From: Halorussus salinus
GTDB lineage: Archaea > Halobacteriota > Halobacteria > Halobacteriales > Haladaptataceae
Reading direction: 5' to 3'
Length of the DNA: 64,000 nucleotides
NCBI RefSeq assembly: GCF_004765815.2
Contig: NZ_ML974128.1
Coordinates: 377,077 to 441,076, forward strand
Both the position numbers and the translations under genes were made by a program. Below, in pieces: positions 51,645 through 60,251 of this stretch; positions within the stretch are counted from its first letter, which is position 1; each line of letters starts with the position of its first letter. The notes beneath the pieces were generated by a model, which searched no databases, was not told where the DNA came from, and saw only the letters and a list, made by a program, of their open reading frames with translations.

Positions 51645-53120
51645 ATGAGCCACTCGGATTCCGCCGCCGATTCGTCGCCGGACCGGGAGCGCGCTGGCAC
51701 CGACGGCGACCGCTCCGGAACCGACGGCGACCGCCCCAGTAGCGACGGCGGCCGTTCCGGCACGGACGGCGACCGCTCGGGCGCGGACGCCCGACTCCCG
51801 CCGAAGTTGGATTCGCCGCCGCTGGTCGGCAACACGCTCCAGTTCGTCCGCGACCCGTTCGGGTTCTACGACCTCCTCGATTCGCGTGGCGAGGCGGTCC
51901 GCTACGAGGTCGCCCGGCAGGAGTTCTGCACGGTCTTCGAACCGGCGTACGTCCAGCGGATTTTGGTCGAGGAGAACGAGAAGTACGTCAAAGCCGAGAT
52001 GCTTCAGGAGGCCGCGGCGGGGTTCGCCGAGCAGGGTCTGCTGTTGACCGAGGGCGAGGTCTGGCGCGACCAGCGCGTCCGCGTCCAACCGGCGTTCACG
52101 CCCGAGAAGATTCGGAGCTACACCGACGCGATGGTCCGGTACGCCGAGGAGTCCGGCGACCGGTTCTCGGACGGCGACGTGGTGAACGTCGAGGACGCGA
52201 TGTCGGAGGTGACGCTCAAGATTCTGGCCAAGTCGCTGTTCGACGTGGACGTGGCGGGCCGCCGCGAGGTGGTCCGGGAGGCCGCGGCCGCGCTCAACGC
52301 TCGGGGCGACGCCAGCGGCGCGTCGGCGTTCCTCCCCGACTGGGTGCCCACGCCGAAGAACCGCCGGTTCCGGCGCGCGATGGCCGACTTCGAGGAGATG
52401 GTGGACGACCTCATCGCGGAGCGACGCGAGACCGACGACGCCGAGTCGCCAGACGACCTGCTGTCCATCCTGCTGGATGCGGAGGGACCGGACGGGACCA
52501 CGATGGACGACGACGTGGTGCGCGACCAGATGGTGACGTTCCTGTTCGCCGGTCACGAGACGACCGCGCTCGCGCTGACCTACGCGTGGCACCTCCTCGG
52601 GCGCAACCCCGAGACACTCGACCGCCTGCGCGCGGAACTCGACGCCGAGTTGGGCGACCGGCGCGCGACGATGGCCGACCTGCCCGCGCTCGACTACACC
52701 GAGCGGGTGGTGAACGAGGCCCTGCGCCTCTTCCCGCCCGCGTACGTCCTCTTTCGGGAACCGACCGAGGAGGTCCGGGTCGGTCCCCATCGCGTCCGGG
52801 AAGGCACCGCGATGACGATTCCCATCTTCAAACTCCACCGCGACGGGCGGTTCTACGACGCGCCGGACGAGTTCCGGCCGGAACGCTGGACCGACGAGTT
52901 CGAGGAGGAACTGCCCGAGTACGCCTACCTCCCGTTCGGCGGCGGTCCGCGCCACTGCATCGGGATGCGTTTCGCCCTCGCCGAACTGAAACTCGTGCTG
53001 GCGACGCTGGCCCGCGAGGTCGCGTTCGACCCCACCTACGACGGCGACCCGGACCTCTCGATGGCGGCGACGATGCGACCCGACCAGCCGATGACAATGC
53101 GCGTCCGGCGACGGGAGTGA
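51645..53120 (+). CDS. cytochrome P450 (copy 2) with repeated acidic N-terminus
   Basis: A 491-residue soluble P450 with the I-helix MVTFLFAGHETTALALTY, ExxR in VVNEALRLFPP, the PERW box and heme loop FGGGPRHCIGMRFAL. Residues 17-46 repeat the unit GTDGDRS about four times (bases about 51688-51787, 21-base period). This is a low-complexity leader absent from copy 1. The catalytic body begins near LPPKLDSPPLVGNTLQF. Substrate unknown. It is divergent from regulator copy 2, 82 bases away. Confidence 0.95.
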   Translation: MSHSDSAADSSPDRERAGTDGDRSGTDGDRPSSDGGRSGTDGDRSGADARLPPKLDSPPLVGNTLQFVRDPFGFYDLLDSRGEAVRYEVARQEFCTVFEPAYVQRILVEENEKYVKAEMLQEAAAGFAEQGLLLTEGEVWRDQRVRVQPAFTPEKIRSYTDAMVRYAEESGDRFSDGDVVNVEDAMSEVTLKILAKSLFDVDVAGRREVVREAAAALNARGDASGASAFLPDWVPTPKNRRFRRAMADFEEMVDDLIAERRETDDAESPDDLLSILLDAEGPDGTTMDDDVVRDQMVTFLFAGHETTALALTYAWHLLGRNPETLDRLRAELDAELGDRRATMADLPALDYTERVVNEALRLFPPAYVLFREPTEEVRVGPHRVREGTAMTIPIFKLHRDGRFYDAPDEFRPERWTDEFEEELPEYAYLPFGGGPRHCIGMRFALAELKLVLATLAREVAFDPTYDGDPDLSMAATMRPDQPMTMRVRRRE

Positions 53121-53145
53121 CCCGCGGTAGCACGCCCCGGCAAAA

Positions 53146-53153
53146 TTTATATT
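53146..53153 (+). promoter_or_regulatory. TATA box before a structured leader
   Basis: TTTATATT at 53146-53153 is a strong TATA candidate, predicting transcription from about 53176. The next start codon is 239 bases further (53415), so the transcript would begin with a long structured RNA. Confidence 0.5.
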
Positions 53154-53186
53154 CCGCCCCGCTGACGCTTCGACCGTGACGCGACC

Positions 53187-53284
53187 GACTCCACCCCGAA
53201 CTGGCCCGCATCGCGGACCAGCGACCGCTTTCGCCGGGTGGAGTCCCGACCGCCGCTGACGCGGCGTCGGGGTGAACCCCGACG
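53187..53284 (+). ncRNA. possible structured RNA or regulatory leader
   Basis: Three helices are seen by eye. GACTCCACCC (53187-53196) pairs perfectly with GGGTGGAGTC (53236-53245), enclosing CTGGCCCGC/GCGGACCAG with one mismatch. CCCGACCGCCGC (from 53245) pairs with GCGGCGTCGGG (to 53271) with one bulge. CGTCGGGG (53265-53272) pairs perfectly with CCCCGACG (53277-53284) around a TGAA loop. The last two exclude each other. TTTCG and CTTTTCG follow. It could be an attenuator, a riboswitch or a stable sRNA. No named family is recognised. Confidence 0.4.
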
Positions 53285-53414
53285 GTTTCGACTCTTTTCG
53301 TCTCGATTTTCGACCGCCAACGACAGCAACCCACAGGATGAGAACGAAGCACGACCACGCGACACGAAGCAGACGAACCGCTACCGAATCGACCGCCGAC
53401 GCGAGGGTCGAGCG

Positions 53415-54290
53415 ATGAGCGACAAGGAGGGCGAACGCGACTCGGGCACCGACTTGGACCCCGAAGGCTACTACGACGAGTTCGGCGCGGCCGAGTGGGA
53501 GCGCCTCGACCGCGACCCCGTGACCCGCATGGAGTTCGAGAACACGACCGACTATCTGGCCGAGTACCTGCCCGACGCGCCGGACGCCGAGGAGCGTTCC
53601 GTCCGCATCCTCGACGCGGGCGGCGCGGCGGGCCGGTACGCTTGCTGGCTGGCCGAGGGAGGTTACGACGTGACGCTCGTGGACCTCTCGGCCGCGCAGG
53701 TCGCCATCGCCCGCGAGAAGGCCGCGGAACGCGGCGTCGCCGAGCGCGTCACCGCCGAACGAGGCGACGTGCGCGACCTGCGATTCGCGGACGATACCTT
53801 CGACGCGGTGTGCTGTCTCGGCGGTCCCCTGAGCCACGTCGTGGACGACGACGAGCGCGCGACCGCGATGGCGGAACTTCGGCGCGTCGCCGTCCCCGAA
53901 GCCCCCGTCTTCGTCTCGGTCATCGGCCGGTTGGCCATGCTCCGGGACATCGTGACGTTCGGGCTGGACGACTCTCACGGTCTCCTCGCGCCCATCGCCC
54001 GAGACGGCGACTACACCGCCGAGCGAGTCGCAGAACACGCAGACGGCGAGGGCTGGGCGGAGTGCCACGGCTTCCGGGTAGACGAGTTCGAGCGCGAACT
54101 GGAAGCGGCCGGATTCGCGGTCGAGAAGCTGGTCGGCTTGGAGAACGTCGCCTCCCGGACGAAATGCGAGTTGGCCGAGGCCGACGACGAGGCCGTCGAG
54201 TCGGTGCGGGAGGTCGTCCGGACGCTCCGCGAGGACCGGACCGCGGTGGACTGCTCGGAACACATGCTCGCGGTCTGTCGAGTCGAATAA
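53415..54290 (+). CDS. class I SAM-dependent methyltransferase
   Basis: A 291-residue methyltransferase. Motif I is ILDAGGAAGRYACWLAEGGYDVTLVDLS (about 68-95), motif II acidic with ERGDVRDLRFADDTFDAVCCLG. The C-terminal half has an extra region (VSVIGRLAMLRDIVTFGLDD) as in the ubiquinone/menaquinone or sterol type families. The substrate is unknown. The ATG at 53415 was chosen because upstream in-frame codons fall inside the structured leader. Confidence 0.85.
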   Translation: MSDKEGERDSGTDLDPEGYYDEFGAAEWERLDRDPVTRMEFENTTDYLAEYLPDAPDAEERSVRILDAGGAAGRYACWLAEGGYDVTLVDLSAAQVAIAREKAAERGVAERVTAERGDVRDLRFADDTFDAVCCLGGPLSHVVDDDERATAMAELRRVAVPEAPVFVSVIGRLAMLRDIVTFGLDDSHGLLAPIARDGDYTAERVAEHADGEGWAECHGFRVDEFERELEAAGFAVEKLVGLENVASRTKCELAEADDEAVESVREVVRTLREDRTAVDCSEHMLAVCRVE

Positions 54291-54599
54291 CCCCCGTTTT
54301 TCCCTCGTCGGTGGCTTTCGCTTCGAGAGCTTTCGTCTCCTCGGTGAGGGACGGTCGAAACGCGACGAGAACAGTGATACGGGAAGTTGGAAAGAACGTA
54401 GAAAGCCCCGCCCGCGAGCGCGCGGCCCCTCTACCCCACCCGCCGGTGGTCGATGTTGTCGGGCGTTCGCCGGTGTCGGCTGTCGGACCGAGCGCCCGCG
54501 GCCGGACTCGTGTGCGCGTCGGCGAAAGAAACCTAAATATTTCTCAAGAAGATTAAAATATGGCTTAGAAACAGATATGGGTGTCTCGGTCGAGCGCGC

Positions 54600-55793
54600 T
54601 CAGTTCGTGGACACGATGTCGATAACGTCCCGACTGTCGAGTCGGGCGTCCGCGCCGACCTGCCGGTTGCTCCGGCAGTCGATGCCGTGGAGGAAGCCCT
54701 CGCCGAGGTCCGAGTGGATGTGGTGGGCGAAGTCCTCGGCGGTCGCGCCCTCCGGCAGGAGGAAGCAGTCGGGCAGGACCTCGCCGTTCTCGTTGCCGAG
54801 ACCGTTCGCGCCGCCGGGGAAGACCGGCACGAGGCCCAACTCATCGAACAGCGCCGCTTCGAGGGCTTGCTGGACGCCCGTGCCGTCGAACTCGGCGACG
54901 AACTCCTCGATGGCCTCCAGTCCCTCGCGCTGGTCGCCCGACACGTCGCCCACGATTTCGAAGTCGCCGTCGCCGGGGCGGTACTCGACCGCGCCCTGCT
55001 CGTCGGCCTGCTTCAGGGCCTTCTCGGCGTGGGCGCTGGCGGGCACGACCGTCAGGTGTTCGTACTCGGGGTCGCTGGTGATTTCGTCGTAGTTGGCCTG
55101 CGCCTCGGGCGTGTCCATCTTGTTCGCGGCGACGACCATCGGCTTGGTCGTCTTGCGAATCTCGCGGGCCAACTCCTCGCGGTCCTCGTCGTCCCACTCC
55201 GCGGGGTCGAGCGGCAGGCCGAGCGAGAGGATTTCGCGCTTTATCTCGTCTTTGTTCGTCCGGAACGCGCTCATCTGCTCGGCCAACTCGACTTCGATGT
55301 CGTCGTCGTTGCCGTCGTACCCGCTCTCGTAGCGGTCGATGCCCTTCTCCAGCACTTCGAGGTACCACATGTCGAGTTCGTTCTCCAAGAAGTCGATGTC
55401 CTCGCGGGGGTCGTGGCCCTCGGTGGGTTCGCCCTCGATGTCGGTCGTCCCCGAGAAGTCCACGACGTGGACCAGCACGTCGGCCTCGTTCAGGTCGGTC
55501 AGAAACTGGTTGCCCAGTCCCGCGCCCTCGTGGGCACCGGGAATCAGGCCCGCCACGTCCACGAGTTTCGTCGGGACGAACCGAGTCCCGTCGTCGCAGT
55601 AGCCGACCGACGGCGTACACTCCTCGTCGAACTCCGGCGCGGCGCACTCGACCCGGACGTAGGCCTCGCCCACGGCGGGGTCGATGGTCGTGAAGGGGTA
55701 GGCTCCTTCCGGCACGTCGTTCATCGTCGCGGCGTTGAAGAAGGTGGACTTGCCAACCGAGGGCTTGCCCACGAGACCGATTTTGTAACTCAT
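54600..55793 (-). CDS. ychF: redox-regulated ATPase/GTPase YchF
   Basis: A 397-residue TRAFAC GTPase of the Obg/YchF group. The P-loop GKPSVGKSTFFNAAT is at residues 9-23, DVAGLIPGAHEGAGLGNQF is the switch II region, and the base-specific motif is ANKMD near 222. The archaeal insertion with long helices is present, and the C-terminal TGS domain closes with FLHGIDCRSNRQVGADARLD. YchF binds ribosomes and hydrolyses ATP more than GTP in known members. The gene stands alone. It starts 268 bases from the divergent glycerophosphotransferase-like gene. Confidence 0.95.
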   Translation of the reverse strand: MSYKIGLVGKPSVGKSTFFNAATMNDVPEGAYPFTTIDPAVGEAYVRVECAAPEFDEECTPSVGYCDDGTRFVPTKLVDVAGLIPGAHEGAGLGNQFLTDLNEADVLVHVVDFSGTTDIEGEPTEGHDPREDIDFLENELDMWYLEVLEKGIDRYESGYDGNDDDIEVELAEQMSAFRTNKDEIKREILSLGLPLDPAEWDDEDREELAREIRKTTKPMVVAANKMDTPEAQANYDEITSDPEYEHLTVVPASAHAEKALKQADEQGAVEYRPGDGDFEIVGDVSGDQREGLEAIEEFVAEFDGTGVQQALEAALFDELGLVPVFPGGANGLGNENGEVLPDCFLLPEGATAEDFAHHIHSDLGEGFLHGIDCRSNRQVGADARLDSRDVIDIVSTN

Positions 55794-56061
55794 TGCACGA
55801 ACACAGCGTTCGGTTCCCTAAACGGCTTTCTACCTCGATTCAGTCTGCAAATTGTTGTCACAGGACGGCTACCGTCCGCTGGCGGCGTCGCCTCCTCGGG
55901 GTCCGCTCCGGCCACTCCCGCGAGCGCCGCGGCGTCCGGTCCGGCGAGCGCCACGACGAGGTCCGGCGAGCGCGACCCGCGACCCCACCGCGCTTTTGGC
56001 CCCCGGCGTCGTGGGTCGGTTCGATGATTCTGCAACCGTCGCCGACGCCGGAGTCGAGTGG

Positions 56062-57393
56062 ATGGACCTGAGCGGTCGCGTCGCCGGAGTCGTCGAGTCG
56101 TTCGCGGACCGCGCTTCGTTTCTCGGCCAGTGGGCGCTCTATCGAGCAACTCGGAAGCTGAATCCGCCACGCGACGAGTCGCTGTGGGTTTTCGGCGCGC
56201 AGGGCGGCGCGGCGTTCGCGGACAACGCCAAGTACCTCTACCTCTACGTCGCGGCCGAGTGTCCCGACATTCGGCCGGTCTGGCTCTCGAAGGACCCCGC
56301 GGTCGTCGCGGAACTCCAGCGGGCGGGCTTCGAGGCGTACCACTGCTACTCGCCCCGCGGTCTCCTGCTGACGCTCCGGGCGGGCGTCGTCTTCCTGACC
56401 CAAGGCCACCGCGACCTCGCGATGCCCGCCGCGGCGGGCGCGTTCGCGGTCCTGCTGTGGCACGGCGTCCCCCTCAAGCGCATCTCGTGGGACGCCGGAT
56501 TCCGCGACCTGCCCCGCCTCGTCCAGCGCGCTCACGCCGACATGGCCGAGGAGTTCGACCTCCTCACCGTCCCCGGCGAGGGTGTCGCCGACCGGTTCGC
56601 GTCGGGCCTCCGAATCGACCGCGAGCGCATGGCGCTGACGGGCTACCCCCGAAACGACGCGCTGTTCGGCACGGTTCCCGGCGAGGAGGTCGGCACCTCG
56701 GCCGCGGCGCTCGCCCGAATCCGGTCGCTCGCCGAGCGACGGCGACTGGTCTTCTACCTGCCGACGTTCCGCGAGTGGACCGACGAGTCGGCCGCCGACC
56801 GCCTCGACCTCCCGGCGCTCGACTCGTTCCTCGCGGAACGCGACGCGACGCTCGTCGTGAAGACCCACCCGCGGGACCGCCTCGACCTTCCCGACGGCCT
56901 CTCGCACGTCGTCGCCCTCCCGGAGAAGACCGATATCTACCCCTTCCTCCGGCACGCCGACGCGCTCGTCACCGACTACTCGTCGGTGTACTTCGACTAC
57001 CTGCTTTTGGACCGGCCAATCGTCTTCTACGCCGACGACCTCGCCGAATACCGCACCCATCGCGGGTTCTACTTCGACTACGAGTCGGTCACGCCCGGCC
57101 CGGTCGCCGACTCCTTCGAGGAGTTGCTCGCCGGTCTCGACGCCGCGCTCGACCCGACCGCCGACGCCCACGCCGACGCCCGCCGAGCGGTCCGCGCGCG
57201 ACTCCTCGGGGCCGACCCGGCCGCGACGGAATCGCCCGACGAAAGCGAGGTCGGCGATTCGGCGGTCGTCGCCGACTGCGCGCTCGCCGCGCCGCGGTCG
57301 GCCGCGGTCGTCTCGCTCGTCCGTCGGCGACTCGCCGAGTCCGAGCCGCGACGAGAGAAACCGCGCGAGGGCGTCCGACTACGTACTCTATAG
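56062..57393 (+). CDS. CDP-glycerol glycerophosphotransferase-like protein
   Basis: A 443-residue protein of the TagB/TagF family. The GT-B-like core has [44 protein letters not shown] and [21 protein letters not shown], the diagnostic donor-site motifs. In Gram-positive bacteria these enzymes move polyol-phosphate from CDP-polyol to wall teichoic acid. Here the acceptor could be a surface glycan or lipid. The ATG at 56062 ([13 protein letters not shown]) follows a 268-base gap; upstream in-frame codons give arginine-rich protein. First gene of the polyol-phosphate cluster. Confidence 0.88.
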   Translation: MDLSGRVAGVVESFADRASFLGQWALYRATRKLNPPRDESLWVFGAQGGAAFADNAKYLYLYVAAECPDIRPVWLSKDPAVVAELQRAGFEAYHCYSPRGLLLTLRAGVVFLTQGHRDLAMPAAAGAFAVLLWHGVPLKRISWDAGFRDLPRLVQRAHADMAEEFDLLTVPGEGVADRFASGLRIDRERMALTGYPRNDALFGTVPGEEVGTSAAALARIRSLAERRRLVFYLPTFREWTDESAADRLDLPALDSFLAERDATLVVKTHPRDRLDLPDGLSHVVALPEKTDIYPFLRHADALVTDYSSVYFDYLLLDRPIVFYADDLAEYRTHRGFYFDYESVTPGPVADSFEELLAGLDAALDPTADAHADARRAVRARLLGADPAATESPDESEVGDSAVVADCALAAPRSAAVVSLVRRRLAESEPRREKPREGVRLRTL

Positions 57394-57531
57394 CGACCTC
57401 TATCGACTCGGTTCCGTTCGCCATCAGTATGTATGTTCGATAAGAAAGCTTCAAGTCAACTTCGCCGAAACCCCCGGCTAAGGGTGGCAGTGACGGCCTC
57501 GCGGACGAGCGCGGCCGTTCGAACTCACAAC

Positions 57532-58416
57532 ATGGTACACACGAGCGGAACGACAGGGCAGGACGCGCCGAATCGGGCCGACGTATCGCTCATCGCTCAC
57601 CGCGGGTTCGCGGGGGTCTACCCCGAGAACACGGTCGCGGCAGTCGAGCAAGCGGCGACTGGCGTCGCCGTGGGCGCGAGTCCGGAGATGGTCGAAATCG
57701 ACGTGATGCCCACCGCGGACGGCGAGATAGTCACGTTCCACGACTACGACCTCGGGCGACTGACCGACGCGCCCGCCGACCTCACCGACCGGAACGTCTG
57801 GGAGGTCCCCTACGAGACGCTGGCGGACCTCGACGTTCTCGGGACCGGCGAGCGAGTCCCCACGCTCGGGGAGATTCTGGACGCGCTCCCGACGGACGTG
57901 GGCGTCAACGTCGAGTTCAAGAATCCGGGGTCGGCCGACGTGCGCCCCCGCGAGAACCTCCCGCCGGAGGCCCGCGACGAACAGCGCGAACTCTGGCAGG
58001 GCTTCGCCGAGGAGGTCTTGGACCTCCTCGCTACCTCGGACCACGAGGTGCTGGTCTCGTCGTTCGCGGAGGGCGCGCTCGCGGCGGTCCGCGAGGCCGA
58101 CCCGTCGGTCCCCGTCGCGGCGGTGTTCGCCGACTCCATCGCCGACGGGATGGAAATCGCCCGCCGGTACGACTGCGAGGCGGTCCATCCCCCGTGGAAC
58201 GCCATCGCCGACACCGCGCTGTTCAACGCCGAGTACGGGTCGCTCGGCCCCTACGAGGAGATAGACCTCGTGGAACTCGCCCACGACGAGGGCCGGGCGG
58301 TCAACGCGTGGACCGTCGAACGCTGGTACGAGGCCGACCAACTCCGGCAGGCGGGCGTGGACGGCGTCATCGCCGACTACCCCGGCGTCCTCCAGTTCGG
58401 CGGCGCGGCGGACTGA
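57532..58416 (+). CDS. glycerophosphodiester phosphodiesterase
   Basis: A 294-residue GDPD-family phosphodiesterase. The hallmark sequences are LIAHRGFAGVYPENTVAA, EIDVMPTADGEIVTFHD (metal and acid-base residues) and, near the end, VNAWTVERWYEADQLRQAGVDGVIADYPG. It cleaves glycerophosphodiesters to glycerol phosphate and an alcohol. It lies between the glycerophosphotransferase-like and nucleotidyltransferase-HAD genes, all on the plus strand, consistent with recycling of polyol-phosphate. No signal peptide is apparent with the start at 57532 (MVHTSGTTGQD). Confidence 0.92.
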   Translation: MVHTSGTTGQDAPNRADVSLIAHRGFAGVYPENTVAAVEQAATGVAVGASPEMVEIDVMPTADGEIVTFHDYDLGRLTDAPADLTDRNVWEVPYETLADLDVLGTGERVPTLGEILDALPTDVGVNVEFKNPGSADVRPRENLPPEARDEQRELWQGFAEEVLDLLATSDHEVLVSSFAEGALAAVREADPSVPVAAVFADSIADGMEIARRYDCEAVHPPWNAIADTALFNAEYGSLGPYEEIDLVELAHDEGRAVNAWTVERWYEADQLRQAGVDGVIADYPGVLQFGGAAD

Positions 58417-58557
58417 CGGACCGACCGACGCGATGGACTGACAGACCGACTCACGCGGCGGACCGAGTATCCTCTCGGACTGACACTGACGCTCCATTGA
58501 GACGAGGCCAGTAGGACTAAGCACGACTACGTTGCCTACTGGTGCGGTGACTTATTC

Positions 58558-60171
58558 GTGAATGGGGTAATCTTAGCGGCGGGTATCGGGTCTCGACTCC
58601 GCCCGCTCACGCTTCAGAAGCCTAAATCTTGCATCGAAGTGGACGGCACGCCGGTACTCGCGCACCAACTCCGGGCCTACGCCGACGCGGGCGTGACCGA
58701 CGTGACCGTCGTGGCGGGGTATCTGGCCGACGACGTGCGGGGACTCTGTGCGACGCTCGAAGCCGAGCGTCCCGAACTCGACGTGACCGTCCGCGAGAGC
58801 GAGGTGTTCGCCAACACCGACAACATGTACTCGCTGTATCTGGCCCGCGAGGAGGTCGCTGGCGAACCCTTCGTCCTGACCAACGGCGACGTGGTGTTCG
58901 ACCCGGACCTCCTCGCCGACCTGCTGGACGCGCCGGTCGGGAGCGCCATCGCCACCGACACCGCGACCCACTCAGACGAGGCGATGAAAGTGACGGTCGG
59001 CGACGACGACCGCGTGACCCACATCGCCAAGAGCGTGCCCGAGGAGGTCGCGCACGGCGTCTCGACCGACGCCTACCGGTTCTCGGCGGACTTCTCCGAG
59101 ATGCTGTTCGAGGAGCTAACTCGGACCATCGACCGGGAGGGCGACTACGGCGACTGGACCGAGGCCGCAATCGACCGCATCGTCGGGGACCGCGACCACG
59201 ACGTGGGTATCGCGGACGTGTCGGGGCGCAAGTGGGTCGAGATAGACGACTTCGAGGACCTCCGGGCCGCGGACCGCCGGTTCGCCTCGCTCTCTCCCCT
59301 CGGCGAGAAGGAGGCCGTCTTCTTCGACTTGGACGGGACGATATATTTGGACGACGACCTCGTGACCGGCGCGGACGAACTCGTCGCGTCGCTCCGCGAG
59401 GCGGGCGTGGACGTGTACTTCCTGACGAACAACTCCTCGAAGTGGAAGGACGACTACGCCGACCGCCTCACGAACCTCGGGATTCCGGCCGACCCCGAGG
59501 ACGTTCTCCTCTCGACGGACGGCGTTCTCCAGTATCTCCGGCGCACCGACCCGGACGGGACCTACGTCCTCGGCACCGAGACGATGGCCGACGCGCTGGC
59601 CGACCACGGCGTCGATGTCGTGACCGACCTCGAACCGGGCGACGAGACCCCGGAGGCGGTCGTCGTCGGCTTCGACACGGAACTCACCTACGAGAAGGCC
59701 CGGCGGGCGACCCTCGCGATTCGAGACGGCGCGACGTTCCTGCTGGCCCACCCCGATACGGTCTGCCCGACGGCGGAGGGGTTCGTGCCCGACTGCGGAG
59801 CCATCGGTGCGATGATAGGGACTGCGACCGACCAGTCTCCGGCCCGCGTGTTCGGCAAGCCCAACGCCGAGATGGTCGCGCCGGTCCTCGACGCCGAGGA
59901 GTACGCGCCCGACGAGGTGGCCGTGGTCGGCGACCGACTGGAGACCGACGTTCTCCTCGCCGAGAACGTCGGTTGCGAGTCGGTCTGCGTGCTGTCGGGC
60001 GACGCCACCCGCGAGGAGGTCGAGGCCAGCGACCGGTCGCCGACGATGGTCGCGCCGACGGTCGCCGCGCTCGCGGCGTTCGTCGGCCCGGCCTCGGAGA
60101 CGGGGACCGACGACCGGCCCTCCTCGCGCGACGAACCGGTCGCGTCGCCCGACGGAGGGACCGACCAGTGA
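58558..60171 (+). CDS. nucleotidyltransferase-HAD phosphatase fusion
   Basis: A 537-residue two-domain protein with GTG start. Residues 1-240 are a LicC/sugar-phosphate nucleotidyltransferase (MNGVILAAGIGSRLRPLTLQ; NTDNMYSLYLAREEV; VLTNGDVVF), probably transferring CMP to a phospho-alcohol. Residues 250-505 are a NagD-like HAD phosphatase (AVFFDLDGTIYLDDDL; LTNNSSKWKDDY; FGKPNAEMV; VVGDRLETDVLLAE). The pairing suggests control of a phospho-polyol pool: activation to CDP-polyol or dephosphorylation. With the neighbouring transferase, this fits CDP-glycerol-like precursor supply. An acidic low-complexity tail ends at the GTGA overlap with the next frame. Confidence 0.9.
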   Translation: MNGVILAAGIGSRLRPLTLQKPKSCIEVDGTPVLAHQLRAYADAGVTDVTVVAGYLADDVRGLCATLEAERPELDVTVRESEVFANTDNMYSLYLAREEVAGEPFVLTNGDVVFDPDLLADLLDAPVGSAIATDTATHSDEAMKVTVGDDDRVTHIAKSVPEEVAHGVSTDAYRFSADFSEMLFEELTRTIDREGDYGDWTEAAIDRIVGDRDHDVGIADVSGRKWVEIDDFEDLRAADRRFASLSPLGEKEAVFFDLDGTIYLDDDLVTGADELVASLREAGVDVYFLTNNSSKWKDDYADRLTNLGIPADPEDVLLSTDGVLQYLRRTDPDGTYVLGTETMADALADHGVDVVTDLEPGDETPEAVVVGFDTELTYEKARRATLAIRDGATFLLAHPDTVCPTAEGFVPDCGAIGAMIGTATDQSPARVFGKPNAEMVAPVLDAEEYAPDEVAVVGDRLETDVLLAENVGCESVCVLSGDATREEVEASDRSPTMVAPTVAALAAFVGPASETGTDDRPSSRDEPVASPDGGTDQ

Positions 60172-60251
60172 GCGAGGACGAGCGGAACGGCCGATTAGCG
60201 AGCGAGGGCGAGGAGCGCGACCGACCCGCGGGCGGAGGGACCGACCGGTGA
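60168..60251 (+). CDS. 27-codon micro-ORF between overlapping GTGA junctions
   Basis: GTG at 60168 overlaps the stop of the fusion gene (GTGA), and the frame (MSEDERNGRLASEGEERDRP then AGGGTDR) ends in TGA that overlaps the GTG start of the next gene (GTGA again). The two junctions share GGAGGGACCGACC, A or G, then GTGAGCGAG, 80 bases apart, so the micro-frame looks like a duplication product. It may merely carry translation from one gene to the next. GGAGGGA lies just before each GTG. Confidence 0.45.
   Translation: MSEDERNGRLASEGEERDRPAGGGTDR

Noticed and set aside
50823-54263. A 1146-codon open frame on the minus strand covering the P450, regulator and methyltransferase region
   Set aside because: It is antisense to three well-supported genes, has His/Arg/Val-rich composition unlike haloarchaeal proteins and shows no family motif. 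High GC removes stops from opposite frames.
60168-60251. Micro-ORF as a conserved functional peptide
   Set aside because: Its ends are copies of the same junction sequence and its content is low-complexity, so duplication is a better explanation, although the frame is listed as a feature.
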